Source: SIG440 sp045586925 | Lineage (GTDB): Bacteria; Bacillota; Clostridia; Monoglobales; Monoglobaceae | NCBI GenBank assembly: GCA_045586925.1 | Contig: JAZNBG010000002.1 | Coordinates: forward strand, 1 to 64,000 | Reading direction: 5' to 3' | DNA: 64,000 nucleotides | Part shown: positions 17,289 to 26,778 of the stretch, one piece after another | Layout: every line of letters starts with the position of its first letter | Position numbering within the stretch: the stretch's first letter is position 1 | Program-made: the position numbers and the translations under genes | Notes under the pieces: generated by a model | The model's database searches: none | What the model saw: only the letters and a program-made list of their open reading frames with translations | Told to the model about the DNA's origin: nothing

Positions 17289-18233
17289 CTATATTATCCT
17301 ATTTTGAGCATTACCCTCAAAAAAGCATTTTATATTCTCTGAAATTATTTTCACGCATCGCATACGTGACTCATACGCACCCCACGCCATATGGGGCGTA
17401 AGCAATACATTGTCAAGATCTTTAATTTCATAAAAGGGATGGTCTTTTTCAAATGGCTCGACGGAATATACATCACAGCCAAGCAGAATTTTTCCGTTCT
17501 TTGCCGCATCTGCAAGTGCGTTTTCATCTGCAACGGCACCCCTTGCGGTGTTTATAACAATAGCGCCTTGTTTCATTGATTCAATCCGACTGCGGTTTAA
17601 CATATTTCGTGTACTGTCGGAAAGTGGAATGTGCAGCGAGATAATATCACATTCACGACAGATGGTGTCAATATCCGCAAGGGGAAAGTTACCTTCCTGC
17701 TTGCGTCGGCACACTAAAACATTACATCCGATTGCCTTTGCAATTTCCGCAACCTTTGTACCTATTCCGCCGCCGCCAACAACGCCCCACACCAAAGAAC
17801 TCATTTCGTGAAAAACAGGAACAAGGCAGTTGGCAACTCCTGAATCGGTATACTTGCCCGAATTTACCACGTTGCGGTATTCGCCAAGATGTGTGGCAAG
17901 CGACATTGCCATTGCAACCGATACTTGTGCAACACTGTCGGTGGAGTATCCGGGAACATTGCAAAGACCGATACCTCGGCTTTTGCAATACTCAAGGTCA
18001 ATGTTGTCATAGCCTGTTGCTGCAACACAAATAAGCTTAAGATTTTCAGCGTTTTTTAGTGTACTTTCGTTACATTTTATTTTATTGACAACTATGACAT
18101 CTGCATCGCCGATGTGGTCTGTCATTTCTTCGGGCGAAGTGGACGGATATTCTGCAGTTTCGCCCAAAGCCCGTATGGGCAAAAGGTCAATATCGCTACC
18201 TAAGGTTGATTTATCAAGAATTGCAATCTTCAT
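17289..18233 (-). CDS. D-2-hydroxyacid dehydrogenase, NAD-dependent
   Basis: A 314-aa enzyme of the D-isomer-specific 2-hydroxyacid dehydrogenase family. The nucleotide-binding motif is WGVVGGGGIGTKVAEIA, and the catalytic set is Arg in NTARG, Glu in SVEP and His in TPHMAWG. It reduces a 2-keto acid or oxidises a D-2-hydroxy acid; overall layout resembles glycerate/hydroxypyruvate reductases, but substrate is not certain. The ATG follows AGGAG. A gene for an AI-2E family membrane protein lies 16 bp upstream on the same strand, so they may be cotranscribed. Confidence 0.88.
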   Translation of the reverse strand: MKIAILDKSTLGSDIDLLPIRALGETAEYPSTSPEEMTDHIGDADVIVVNKIKCNESTLKNAENLKLICVAATGYDNIDLEYCKSRGIGLCNVPGYSTDSVAQVSVAMAMSLATHLGEYRNVVNSGKYTDSGVANCLVPVFHEMSSLVWGVVGGGGIGTKVAEIAKAIGCNVLVCRRKQEGNFPLADIDTICRECDIISLHIPLSDSTRNMLNRSRIESMKQGAIVINTARGAVADENALADAAKNGKILLGCDVYSVEPFEKDHPFYEIKDLDNVLLTPHMAWGAYESRMRCVKIISENIKCFFEGNAQNRII

Positions 18234-18249
18234 TTAAGTTCTCCTAAAA

Positions 18250-19335
18250 TTATTCCTTCCACAGCTTAATTCTGCCGCTTTTATGAAGCCCGATAAGAAT
18301 GGTCAGGCTTATTGGCAGAACAATCATTCCGCCAACCCCCATCCACAGATAACCAAGGTAAATGGCAATCAGGGTAACAAGGGGATGAAGTCCAAGCTGG
18401 TCGCCCACGATTTTAGGTTCGGCAAAGTTTCTTACAACCAGAACAACCAGATATATAATGATAAGTCCAATTGCAACATAATAGTTGCGGGTTATCAGCG
18501 AAAAGATTGCCCAGGGGATAAGAATTCCGCCCGTACCGATAACGGGAAAGACATCCGCAAAAGCAATAAGTGCGGCAATTCCGATGGCACTTTCGATTTT
18601 CAGAATGGAAAGTCCAATTGAAAGCTCGGCAAAGGTAAGTATCCAGATTATAAGATAGGCCCGCAGATAGCGAAGAATTGTTTTACCTAGGTGTTCTTTT
18701 GCATCGCCCAAAAAACCGGCAAACTTTGGCGGAAGCTGCTTTTTGATAAACCCGACAATTCTTGTATAATCCATACTGATAAAAACAGATGATAAAATCG
18801 CAAACACAAATGAGATAAGGAAGAAAGGCAACTTTGTAGTAGTGCTTGCGAGAGCCTTGCCCATAGATGCCGACAGATTGATAATAAAATCTCGAATGGA
18901 GTCTATCGCACTTTCAAGCACGCTGTATATCTGATTTAAAGTGTCGGGAGATATGTTTGCAGTTAAATCGGTTATAGTTTTATTAAGCCAAAGAAGAAAC
19001 GGCTGAATACTGTTGTCATAATATTCGGGCATATTCGAAAACAGTTCTTTAAGAGAGCCGTATATTTTCGAGCCAAGCCCCCATATAAGCAGAACAATCA
19101 AAGAATATTCAACTATCAAAACAACAACGGCGCAAAACTTTCGGTTAATTTTAATCCGTTTGCAGATTGCGCTGACAGGAGCGTTAACCGAGAGGGCAAT
19201 AACAAAGCCCACAATAAAGGGCATAAGCCACTTTGCGGCATATCTCAGCCCCAAAAGGGCCAGCACGGCAACAAGCACAATATATGCCGTGTTGATAATA
19301 AATTCCTTACGCTTTTCAAGATGTTCGTTTTGCAT
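18250..19335 (-). CDS. AI-2E family transporter (PerM-like membrane protein)
   Basis: A 361-aa polytopic membrane protein with about eight hydrophobic segments. Family features include the cytoplasmic NFAEPKIVGDQLGLHPLVTL stretch near the end and FADVFPVIGTGGILIPW. Members include AI-2 exporters and Na+/H+ antiporters, so the substrate cannot be assigned. I chose the ATG at 19335 behind AAGGAAG; the open frame extends 26 codons further without a ribosome site. Confidence 0.85.
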   Translation of the reverse strand: MQNEHLEKRKEFIINTAYIVLVAVLALLGLRYAAKWLMPFIVGFVIALSVNAPVSAICKRIKINRKFCAVVVLIVEYSLIVLLIWGLGSKIYGSLKELFSNMPEYYDNSIQPFLLWLNKTITDLTANISPDTLNQIYSVLESAIDSIRDFIINLSASMGKALASTTTKLPFFLISFVFAILSSVFISMDYTRIVGFIKKQLPPKFAGFLGDAKEHLGKTILRYLRAYLIIWILTFAELSIGLSILKIESAIGIAALIAFADVFPVIGTGGILIPWAIFSLITRNYYVAIGLIIIYLVVLVVRNFAEPKIVGDQLGLHPLVTLIAIYLGYLWMGVGGMIVLPISLTILIGLHKSGRIKLWKE

Positions 19336-19468
19336 ATAAGATAACTTCCTTTCCAAAGGCTTTAAACACAAATATCTTATTTTTATTATGGCACATTCAA
19401 AAGGTTTTGTCAAGAAAACGGCGGATTTGTGGACTTTGCATTTTTTAAATAAAAAAATAATTTTTCTC

Positions 19469-19497
19469 TTGAATAGTTAATAAAGATATGATATACT
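19469..19497 (+). promoter_or_regulatory. Promoter upstream of the membrane-anchored protein/pyrH region
   Basis: TTGAAT (19469-19474), 17-bp spacer, TATACT (19492-19497). The next terminator-like structure on this strand is after uppS, so it may feed pyrH-frr-uppS. Confidence 0.6.
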
Positions 19498-19534
19498 TTT
19501 GAAAAGAGAGATTGCTATTATGGAGGAGTATGAA

Positions 19535-20038
19535 ATGAACGACAAAACACATATATCTTTAAAAACAAAAAAGATTCTGATGGGAACGGGAATTGTCTTT
19601 GGCACAGTTCTTGTGTTTGTTGTATCATTTTTCCTTTCCTTTAGTCTTATTATAAACCCTATAAGTTTTTCACCTATTGGCAGCGATGATGTTGCAGCCG
19701 AGAATGAGGAACTTAAAACTCAGGTGCAGACCCTTGAAGACGAGGTCGAATATCTTAATGCGGCGGTTGAAAAGTACAAGAACAATGTCAACACCCCCGC
19801 ACCTCCCCAGACGGTAGACATTCCGGTGACAACCACACCTTCCGCACCGCAACAAAAACCGGCGACACCAACCGGGGACGGAGCAAACTCTCCGTCAGAC
19901 AGCAATCCGTCACCAGATGATATCGGGGGAGAGTCAAGTGTCGATGAGGAATTTACGCCTGATACAGTGACAACTCCCGAGGGCGGCTTTGAACCCGAGA
20001 TAGAGCCTGACGTTACGGTTATTGACGTTTCTGAATAA
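19535..20038 (+). CDS. Membrane-anchored coiled-coil protein with Pro/Thr-rich tail
   Basis: A 167-aa protein that I do not recognise. A single transmembrane segment (about 18-42) is followed by a short coiled coil (AENEELKTQVQTLEDEVEYL) and a low-complexity Pro/Thr/Ser/acidic tail, probably extracytoplasmic. That layout recalls small septum- or wall-associated proteins, but that is only a resemblance. The start is ATG 19535 behind GGAGG; ATG 19520 is possible. It lies just upstream of the pyrH operon. Confidence 0.65.
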   Translation: MNDKTHISLKTKKILMGTGIVFGTVLVFVVSFFLSFSLIINPISFSPIGSDDVAAENEELKTQVQTLEDEVEYLNAAVEKYKNNVNTPAPPQTVDIPVTTTPSAPQQKPATPTGDGANSPSDSNPSPDDIGGESSVDEEFTPDTVTTPEGGFEPEIEPDVTVIDVSE

Positions 20039-20096
20039 GTATAAATCAGGGCAGCTGGCCCTTTGCTAAAATAAATTATTATTTGGAGGAAAACCT

Positions 20097-20801
20097 ATGG
20101 CAGTAAAATACAAGAGAGTGATGCTTAAAATCAGCGGCGAGGCCCTGGCGGGCGAAAAGGGCTTTGGCCTTGACAGCGCAACTGTTACAAGCATTGCAGA
20201 AAAAATTAAGGAATGTTCTGAGATGGGTTGTGAAATTGCCATTGTTGTAGGCGGCGGCAATTTCTGGAGAGGCAGAACAGGCGAGGGTATGGACAGAAGC
20301 CGTGCAGACCATATGGGTATGCTGGCAACAGTTATTAACTCTCTGGCACTTCTTGATGCTCTTGAACAGCAAGGCGTTGCAGCACGTGTACAGACGGCTA
20401 TTGAAATGCGACAGATTGCAGAGCCATATATCAGGCTTAAGGCAATGCGCCATCTTGATAAGGGCAGAGTAGTTATTTTTGCCTGCGGAACAGGCAACCC
20501 CTTCTTCTCGACAGATACAACAGCGGCACTCCGTGCGGCTGAAATCGATGCAGAAATTATTCTTCTGGCAAAGAAGGTTGATGCGGTTTATGACAGTGAC
20601 CCCCATATAAATCCCAACGCCGTAAAGTTTGACAGTCTCAGCTATATTGATGTTCTCAACCGTGGTCTTGGCGTTATGGATTCAACAGCAACATCACTTT
20701 GTATGGACAACAACATTCCCATTCTGGTATTCGGTCTTAATGACCCCGAAAATATCAAAAGGGCTGTTCAGGGCGAAAAAATCGGAACAATTGTAAAATA
20801 A
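20097..20801 (+). CDS. pyrH: UMP kinase
   Basis: A 234-aa amino-acid-kinase-fold enzyme that phosphorylates UMP to UDP. Motifs: KISGEALAG at the N-terminus, IVVGGGNFWRG near 60, and the FSTDTTAALRAAEI segment near 145. GGAGG precedes the ATG. It is followed at short spacing by frr, the usual bacterial order. Confidence 0.96.
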   Translation: MAVKYKRVMLKISGEALAGEKGFGLDSATVTSIAEKIKECSEMGCEIAIVVGGGNFWRGRTGEGMDRSRADHMGMLATVINSLALLDALEQQGVAARVQTAIEMRQIAEPYIRLKAMRHLDKGRVVIFACGTGNPFFSTDTTAALRAAEIDAEIILLAKKVDAVYDSDPHINPNAVKFDSLSYIDVLNRGLGVMDSTATSLCMDNNIPILVFGLNDPENIKRAVQGEKIGTIVK

Positions 20802-20827
20802 TATATATCTGAAAGGAAACGGAATTT

Positions 20828-21370
20828 ATGAAAAACGCAGAAAGCAAAATGGAAAAAGCTATTGCCGTTCTTCAGGGAGATTTGGCGGCAATTCGTGCAG
20901 GACGTGCAAACCCTGCAATTTTAGACAAAGTAACAGTTGAATATTACGGTGTTGCAACTCCTATCCAGCAGGTTGGTACTGTTGCAGTTCCTGAGCCAAG
21001 AACAATCACTATTCAGCCCTGGGATGCATCAATCTTAGGCGAAATAGAAAAGGCAATTCTTAAATCGGATGTTGGTATCACACCCAATAATGACGGCAAG
21101 ACCATCCGTCTTAACTTCCCGCCTCTTACCGAGGAGAGAAGAAAAGAGCTTGTTAAAGGCATTTCAAAGCGTGGCGAAGAATGTAAGGTTGCTGTACGTA
21201 ATGTGCGTCGAGATGCTCTTGAAGGCTTTAAAAAGCAAAAGAAGGACGGCGAAATTACAGAGGACGATTTGAAGAATCTTGAAACACAGATTCAAAAGCT
21301 TACAGATAAGTTTGTGGCTCAGATTGACACAGTGGTTTCAGCAAAAGAAAAAGAGATTTTAGAGGTTTAA
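20828..21370 (+). CDS. frr: Ribosome recycling factor
   Basis: A 180-aa factor that splits post-termination ribosomes with EF-G. It shows the family N-terminus (RAGRANPAILDKVTVEYYG) and PLTEERRKELVK near 115, with the three-helix-bundle plus beta domain layout. The spacing to pyrH (26 bp) and uppS (6 bp) shows a single operon. Confidence 0.97.
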   Translation: MKNAESKMEKAIAVLQGDLAAIRAGRANPAILDKVTVEYYGVATPIQQVGTVAVPEPRTITIQPWDASILGEIEKAILKSDVGITPNNDGKTIRLNFPPLTEERRKELVKGISKRGEECKVAVRNVRRDALEGFKKQKKDGEITEDDLKNLETQIQKLTDKFVAQIDTVVSAKEKEILEV

Positions 21371-21376
21371 CCTTTT

Positions 21377-22117
21377 ATGTTTTTTAGAAAAAAGAAAAGT
21401 ATTGAGGCTCTTGACCCAAACAATATTCCTCAGCACATAGGAATTATTATGGACGGAAACGGAAGATGGGCAAAGTCTAAAGGGCTTCCCCGTAGTGCCG
21501 GACATCGTGCAGGGGCAGAAACTCTTAAAAAAATTGTAAAATATTGCAACAAAATCGGTGTAAAGTGTGTTACTGCATATGCCTTTTCGACCGAAAATTG
21601 GAACCGACCCAGGGCAGAAGTTGATACCCTGATGGAACTCCTTTATAACTATCTGCAGCAGGTTGAGGAACAGTTTGGAGGGACAAACGTGATTCTTAAG
21701 GTAATTGGCGACCGCAGCGCATTATCCGACAAGATAAATGCGGCGATTGACCACGCCGAGGAATATACATCAAAAAACACCGGTCTTGTGCTTAATGTCG
21801 CCCTTAATTATGGGGGACGTGCAGAAATAACCGAGGCGGCAAAGGCTCTTGCTGATAAAATTGCAAAAGGTAAGCGAACGCTGAGAGATGTTTCCGAACA
21901 GGATTTAAACGAGTTAATGTATACGCGTGGTCTACCTGAGGTTGATTTGATTATAAGACCCAGCGGCGAATACCGTCTTTCAAATTTTCTGTTGTGGCAG
22001 GCAGCTTATGCGGAATTTTGGTTTAGCAACATAAATTGGCCTGACTTTTCCGAAAAAGATATGTATCAGGCTATCCTTGATTATCAAAAGCGCAACAGAC
22101 GTTTTGGTAAAATTTAG
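21377..22117 (+). CDS. uppS: Isoprenyl (undecaprenyl) diphosphate synthase
   Basis: A 246-aa cis-prenyltransferase making undecaprenyl-PP, the lipid carrier for cell-wall synthesis. Visible: HIGIIMDGNGRWAK, AYAFSTENWNRP, and the C-terminal RPSGEYRLSNFLLWQ. The more usual form is RTSGEQRLSNFLLW; the conserved Arg, Ser and Gly remain. A hairpin with T4 follows (22128-22154). Confidence 0.96.
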   Translation: MFFRKKKSIEALDPNNIPQHIGIIMDGNGRWAKSKGLPRSAGHRAGAETLKKIVKYCNKIGVKCVTAYAFSTENWNRPRAEVDTLMELLYNYLQQVEEQFGGTNVILKVIGDRSALSDKINAAIDHAEEYTSKNTGLVLNVALNYGGRAEITEAAKALADKIAKGKRTLRDVSEQDLNELMYTRGLPEVDLIIRPSGEYRLSNFLLWQAAYAEFWFSNINWPDFSEKDMYQAILDYQKRNRRFGKI

Positions 22118-22127
22118 AATGTTTTTT

Positions 22128-22154
22128 ACGGGCGGATAGCATCCGCCCGTTTTT
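22128..22154 (+). terminator. Intra-operon hairpin/terminator between uppS and cdsA
   Basis: ACGGGCGGAT/ATCCGCCCGT, perfect 10-bp stem, 3-nt loop, then TTTT. The short T-run suggests partial termination, lowering cdsA-dxr-rseP expression relative to pyrH-frr-uppS. Confidence 0.7.
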
Positions 22155-22172
22155 ACAAATGGAGGGGCTTTT

Positions 22173-22979
22173 ATGAAAACAAGAATTATAACTGCGATTG
22201 TTCTTATACCATTGCTTGTTTTAGTATTATTGTCAGCCAGCCCTGTTATTGCGGCGGCGGTTGTTATAATTTCGGCAATTGGTCTGTATGAGTTTTATAA
22301 AGCAACTGGTCTGAAGGATAAAAAATGCCTTTGTGCGTTAGGATATCTTGCGGCAATTGCCGTTCCTTTGATGAGAAGCTTTGTAAATCCTCAGCTTTAT
22401 GCACCTCTTGTATATCTGTTTATGTTTTTGCTGTTTGTGATTATGCTTGCACAGCACAAAACTGTTTCGGTTACTGATGCTGCAATGGTGATATTCAGCG
22501 TGATTTACATTCCGTACTTCTTGACTAATCTTTTGTATATAAGAGAGCTTGAGCACGGCAGAGTATTAATCTGGATACCATTTATAGGAGCATTTCTTAC
22601 AGACACCTGTGCATATTTTGCAGGGGTATTTTTAGGCAAGCACAAGCTGTGTCCCGAAATCAGCCCCAAAAAGACAATAGAGGGTTCGGTTGGCGGAATT
22701 TTAGGCTGTATGGCGGCGTGTATGCTTTATGGTTTGTTAATGGAAAAGGCGTGGGGGCTTGATTTGAATTATTTAAGCCTTGCAATTTTGGGCTTTGCAA
22801 TGTCAATTGTTTCGCAGATTGGCGACCTTTCGGCATCTATAATCAAGCGTAAATTCGGCATTAAGGATTATGGAAGTCTGTTTCCCGGTCACGGAGGCAT
22901 CCTTGACAGACTCGATAGCGTAATTGCGGTTGCTCCTATGGTATATCTATATATAGCATACGTTGGAATTTTAAAATAA
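22173..22979 (+). CDS. cdsA: Phosphatidate cytidylyltransferase
   Basis: A 268-aa polytopic membrane enzyme forming CDP-diacylglycerol from phosphatidate and CTP. The C-terminal family signature is clear: SASIIKRKFGIKDYGSLFPG followed by HGGILDRLDS. GGAGGGG precedes the ATG. It is the start of the second half of the operon. Confidence 0.95.
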   Translation: MKTRIITAIVLIPLLVLVLLSASPVIAAAVVIISAIGLYEFYKATGLKDKKCLCALGYLAAIAVPLMRSFVNPQLYAPLVYLFMFLLFVIMLAQHKTVSVTDAAMVIFSVIYIPYFLTNLLYIRELEHGRVLIWIPFIGAFLTDTCAYFAGVFLGKHKLCPEISPKKTIEGSVGGILGCMAACMLYGLLMEKAWGLDLNYLSLAILGFAMSIVSQIGDLSASIIKRKFGIKDYGSLFPGHGGILDRLDSVIAVAPMVYLYIAYVGILK

Positions 22980-23000
22980 TCGGAAAGGTTTCGGGGTTTT

Positions 23001-24143
23001 ATGAATATATCAATATTAGGGTCAACGGGGTCAATTGGCACTCAGGCGCTTCAGGTGGTTGACGATTTAAAGGGAATAAAGGATATTTCTGTACTTGCGA
23101 TTACAGGCAATTCAAATGCAGAGCTTCTTGAAAAACAGGTACGACGATATAAGCCGGCCCTTGTGGTGATTGCCGATGAAAATAAATACAGCGATTTAAA
23201 ATGCAGACTTGCTGATATGGACGTTAAAGTTATGACGGGTCAGTCGGGACTTTGTGAGGCGGCAACCCTTGACAAATGCGATATGGTGCTTTCGTCAATT
23301 GTTGGCTTTGCGGGGCTTGTTCCCACAATGAAGGCAATAGAGGCAGGCAAGGACATTGCCCTTGCCAATAAAGAAACTCTGGTTACAGCAGGTGCATTGT
23401 TTACAGATGCTGTTAAAAAGCACAATGTTCGGCTGCTGCCCGTTGACAGCGAACATTCGGCAATATTTCAGTCAATGCATGGCGGAAAACATAGCGAGAT
23501 TAACAAAATTTTACTTACTGCATCGGGCGGCCCCTTCTTTGGCAAAACCCGTGATGAATTGAAAGATATAAAAAAAGAACAGGCGCTTAAACACCCCAAT
23601 TGGTCAATGGGCGCAAAGATTACAATTGACAGTGCCACCCTTATGAATAAGGGCCTTGAAATAATCGAGGCAAAGTGGCTTTTTAATGTGGATTTTGATG
23701 ACATTGAGGTTGTTGTTCACCGGGAGAGTATCATTCATTCTATGGTGGAATTTGTTGATAAAAGCGTTATTGCACAACTGAGCTTGCCGTCGATGAAGCA
23801 TCCTATACAGTATGCATTTACCTATCCTGAAAGGCTGCCGTCGCCTGATAAATCGGTGTCCTTTGCTGAAATTGGCAAAATGACATTTTATCAGCCGGAT
23901 GAAGAAACCTTCCGTTGTCTTGCACTTGCAAAAAAAGCAGGATTGGCAGGAGGAATTATGCCTACCATTCTTAATGCCGCAAACGAGGTGGCGGTAGGGG
24001 CATTTTTGCAGGATAAAATTGGTTTTCTTGATATTGCCGGGTTTGTTGAAAAAGTTATGAACGGCTATGAGAATAAATTAAATCCAACAATTGAGGATAT
24101 AATAGAGATTGACAAATCTGTAAGAATGGAGCACAAAATATGA
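23001..24143 (+). CDS. dxr: 1-deoxy-D-xylulose 5-phosphate reductoisomerase
   Basis: A 380-aa enzyme of the MEP isoprenoid pathway, making MEP from DXP with NADPH. NADPH motif GSTGSIGTQ at residues 7-15; ALANKETLV near 120; metal and substrate residues in VDSEHSAIFQ; MNKGLEIIEA near 215. Its stop overlaps the rseP start by 4 bp (ATGA). Confidence 0.96.
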   Translation: MNISILGSTGSIGTQALQVVDDLKGIKDISVLAITGNSNAELLEKQVRRYKPALVVIADENKYSDLKCRLADMDVKVMTGQSGLCEAATLDKCDMVLSSIVGFAGLVPTMKAIEAGKDIALANKETLVTAGALFTDAVKKHNVRLLPVDSEHSAIFQSMHGGKHSEINKILLTASGGPFFGKTRDELKDIKKEQALKHPNWSMGAKITIDSATLMNKGLEIIEAKWLFNVDFDDIEVVVHRESIIHSMVEFVDKSVIAQLSLPSMKHPIQYAFTYPERLPSPDKSVSFAEIGKMTFYQPDEETFRCLALAKKAGLAGGIMPTILNAANEVAVGAFLQDKIGFLDIAGFVEKVMNGYENKLNPTIEDIIEIDKSVRMEHKI

Positions 24144-25186
24144 TTTGGACAATTATATTTGCAGTCTTGTTTTTTTCGCTGATAATTTTTGTTCACGAGT
24201 TTGGACATTTTATAACTGCAAGGATTTTTGGCGTTAAGGTTCACGAATTTGCTCTGGGTATGGGTCCTAAGGTTTTTTCGTGGAAAAAGGGTGAAACACG
24301 ATATTCTTTGCGTGCAGTTCCCGTAGGCGGCTTTTGCAGTATGGAAGGTGAAGACCAGCAGAGCGATGACGAAGGCTCGTTTTCACGCAAGCCGTGGTAT
24401 GCAAGGCTTATTATTCTTGCGGCAGGAGCGGCAATGAATGTTTTACTGGGCTTTGTAATCTGCACAGCGTTTGTAGGGTTATACTATGCACAATCAGGCA
24501 TTCCTACAACGGTGGTTGCAGATGTCGTGAAGGATGCTCCTGCGACTGAATTTCTTCAACCGGGAGATCAGATTATAGAGATAAATGGTCAAAATATTAA
24601 TATAAAAAAGGATATAGATTTTGCTATGCAACAATACGGCGGTGTTGATGGAGAAGTTACGTATATCCGTGATGGCGAAAAAATCACAAAACCATTTAAA
24701 CCATATGTTGCACAGTATACCGATGGCACTCCTGCCTATTTGCTGGGTGTTACGGTAAAGACCCGGCAAATAAATATATTCAACATCCTTAAAGAGTCTT
24801 TTTATCAAACCGTATGGATGGGCAAGATGGTATATGTGTCGCTGGGTATGATGATAAGCGGCAAGGTTGGAATGAACGAAATTTCAGGCCCCGTAGGTGT
24901 GGTTGGTATGATGAACGAAACAGCACAACAGGGCGGAATGTCAGGCTTTATAAATCTTTTATTCTTAGGTTCGTTTATTTCTGTAAATATTGGAATTATG
25001 AATCTTTTGCCCATTCCTGCCCTTGACGGCGGAAGAATATTATTTGTGATATTAGAGGCAATCCGCAGAAAACCGATTCCCCCCGAAAAAGAAGGCATTG
25101 TTCACTTTGTGGGGCTGATTCTCTTGCTCGGACTAATGGTTTTTGCAACGTGGAACGATATTATGAGGTTGATTATGGGCGGATAA
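24140..25186 (+). CDS. rseP: Site-2 intramembrane metalloprotease RseP
   Basis: A 348-aa membrane zinc protease. The active-site HEFGH is in the first transmembrane segment (residues 15-19), a PDZ domain spans about 115-190, and the third zinc ligand motif NLLPIPALDGGR is near 290. It cleaves anti-sigma factors or leftover signal peptides within the membrane. No sigma/anti-sigma gene is adjacent. It is the last gene of the pyrH operon. Confidence 0.95.
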   Translation: MIWTIIFAVLFFSLIIFVHEFGHFITARIFGVKVHEFALGMGPKVFSWKKGETRYSLRAVPVGGFCSMEGEDQQSDDEGSFSRKPWYARLIILAAGAAMNVLLGFVICTAFVGLYYAQSGIPTTVVADVVKDAPATEFLQPGDQIIEINGQNINIKKDIDFAMQQYGGVDGEVTYIRDGEKITKPFKPYVAQYTDGTPAYLLGVTVKTRQINIFNILKESFYQTVWMGKMVYVSLGMMISGKVGMNEISGPVGVVGMMNETAQQGGMSGFINLLFLGSFISVNIGIMNLLPIPALDGGRILFVILEAIRRKPIPPEKEGIVHFVGLILLLGLMVFATWNDIMRLIMGG

Positions 25187-25198
25187 CGCATATTAAAA

Positions 25199-25233
25199 CG
25201 GCAGATATTTTCGTATACAGAAAAATATCTGCC
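25199..25233. terminator. Terminator hairpin between rseP and DUF1540 gene
   Basis: CGGCAGATATTTT pairs with AAAATATCTGCCG. On the minus strand it is followed by TTTT, so it best terminates the DUF1540 gene; it may also stop rseP read-through. Confidence 0.7.
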
Positions 25234-25282
25234 GTCCCTTCAAAAAATTTGAGGATTTTAGAACGTAAAAGCGGGTTCAGGC

Positions 25283-25438
25283 CTATTTCTTTTCATAGCT
25301 CTTGCAAAAATGGGGTATTGCAATTGAATCAGCACTGGTCTTTTCGTGGCTAACCTGAATTTTGTCAAGGCTACACAGGTTTTCTTCCTTGTGATACATA
25401 CATTCGCATACATTACAGCTAACGCCGTTGTTTGTCAT
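25283..25438 (-). CDS. DUF1540 small cysteine-rich protein
   Basis: A 51-aa protein with five cysteines; VSCNVCECMYH near the N-terminus and HFCKSY near the C-terminus match the DUF1540 pattern, whose CxxCxC cluster is thought to bind metal. A perfect AGGAGGTGA sits before the ATG. The function is unknown; such proteins occur in many clostridia. It is easily missed because of its size and because it lies in what looks like a 400-bp gap. Confidence 0.85.
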   Translation of the reverse strand: MTNNGVSCNVCECMYHKEENLCSLDKIQVSHEKTSADSIAIPHFCKSYEKK

Positions 25439-25592
25439 ATTATTTCACCTCCTGAATTGTTTTTACATTCTTATTATGACCAAAATTATTTATTAAAATA
25501 CAGAAAAATTAAGGTTTTGCTATTGCTTTTTTTTAAATTAAATGGTAAAATTAATTTTTAATGAAACTGTTACAGAAAGGCTATGATAAAAA

Positions 25593-26600
25593 ATGGCAGA
25601 AGTAATAAAGCCCCGAGGGTACAAATCGCTTTTAAATCTTATTGATACTCAGGTGGCAATAAAAGCAACAAAAGATTATTTTGAAACAAACTTGGCAAGA
25701 GAGCTTAAGCTGACTCGTGTTTCGGCTCCGCTTTTTGTTGACCCTGAAACAGGTCTTAATGATGACCTTAACGGTGTTGAGCGTGCGGTTTCCTTTGATG
25801 TTCTTGAGACGGGTCGTAATTTGCAGATAGTACATTCCCTTGCAAAGTGGAAGAGAAATGCACTCAAGGAATACGGGTTTTCTGTTGATGAGGGCTTGTA
25901 TACAGATATGAATGCAATCCGCCGTGACGAGGATACCGACAATATACATTCAATATATGTTGACCAATGGGATTGGGAAAAGGTAATTGCCAAAGACGAC
26001 AGAACAACCTCAACACTTAAGCACACCGTAAAGAAAATCTTCGATGTATTTAAAATGACAGAAAAATATGTTAACTCTCTGTTCCCGCAGATTGAACCCA
26101 GACTTCCCGAGGAGGTTTACTTTATGACCACTCAGGAACTTGAGGATATGTATCCCGAACTTACTTCCAAGGAGAGGGAGCACGCAATAACCCGCGAAAA
26201 AGGAGCGGTGTTCCTTATGCAAATCGGAGATGTTCTGGCATCCGGCAAAAGGCATGACGGCAGAGCACCCGATTATGACGACTGGGAGCTTAACGGCGAT
26301 TTGTTGTTTTATGATGACTTGCTGGATATTCCGTTTGAGGTTTCAAGTATGGGTATTCGTGTTTCTGAGGAATCCCTTAAACGTCAGCTGAAGGTGGCAA
26401 AGTGCGAAGAACGTGCAAGTCTTCCATACCACCGTGACCTTCTTGCGGGAAGACTTCCATATACAATAGGCGGAGGAATAGGCCAGTCAAGAATTTGTAT
26501 GTATATTCTTCACAAAGCCCACATTGGTGAGGTTCACGCATCTGTGTGGCCCGATGAAATGGTTGAAGAATGCAGAGAAAACGGAATTAATTTACTTTAA
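25593..26600 (+). CDS. asnA: Aspartate--ammonia ligase (asparagine synthetase A)
   Basis: A 335-aa class II tRNA-synthetase-like enzyme that amidates aspartate with ammonia and ATP. Motifs: SAPLFVDPETGLNDDLNG, HSLAKWKR, YVDQWDWEK, and the motif-3-like GGGIGQSR near the C-terminus. Length matches the family. It is monocistronic with a strong terminator. Confidence 0.96.
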   Translation: MAEVIKPRGYKSLLNLIDTQVAIKATKDYFETNLARELKLTRVSAPLFVDPETGLNDDLNGVERAVSFDVLETGRNLQIVHSLAKWKRNALKEYGFSVDEGLYTDMNAIRRDEDTDNIHSIYVDQWDWEKVIAKDDRTTSTLKHTVKKIFDVFKMTEKYVNSLFPQIEPRLPEEVYFMTTQELEDMYPELTSKEREHAITREKGAVFLMQIGDVLASGKRHDGRAPDYDDWELNGDLLFYDDLLDIPFEVSSMGIRVSEESLKRQLKVAKCEERASLPYHRDLLAGRLPYTIGGGIGQSRICMYILHKAHIGEVHASVWPDEMVEECRENGINLL

Positions 26601-26617
26601 TTTTTGAAGCTAAAACC

Positions 26618-26659
26618 ACCCTTGGTAGTCGGTATGACTACCGAGGGTATCTTTTTTTG
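26618..26659 (+). terminator. Terminator after asnA
   Basis: ACCCTTGGTAGTC pairs with GACTACCGAGGGT (one mismatch), followed by ATCTTTTTTT. Confidence 0.9.
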
Positions 26660-26698
26660 TTAAATATATTCAAATATAAAAGATTTTTTAAAATATCA

Positions 26699-26727
26699 TT
26701 GAAAAATAGCTTGTGATATTGTATAAT
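26699..26727 (+). promoter_or_regulatory. Promoter of the SLH-HPrK-PqqD-S26 operon
   Basis: TTGAAA (26699-26704), 17-bp spacer, TATAAT (26722-26727). Confidence 0.7.
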
Positions 26728-26778
26728 AAGTGTATATGTAAGTAAAAAGCTATTTTATTACGAAAGGAAAGTTTTATA

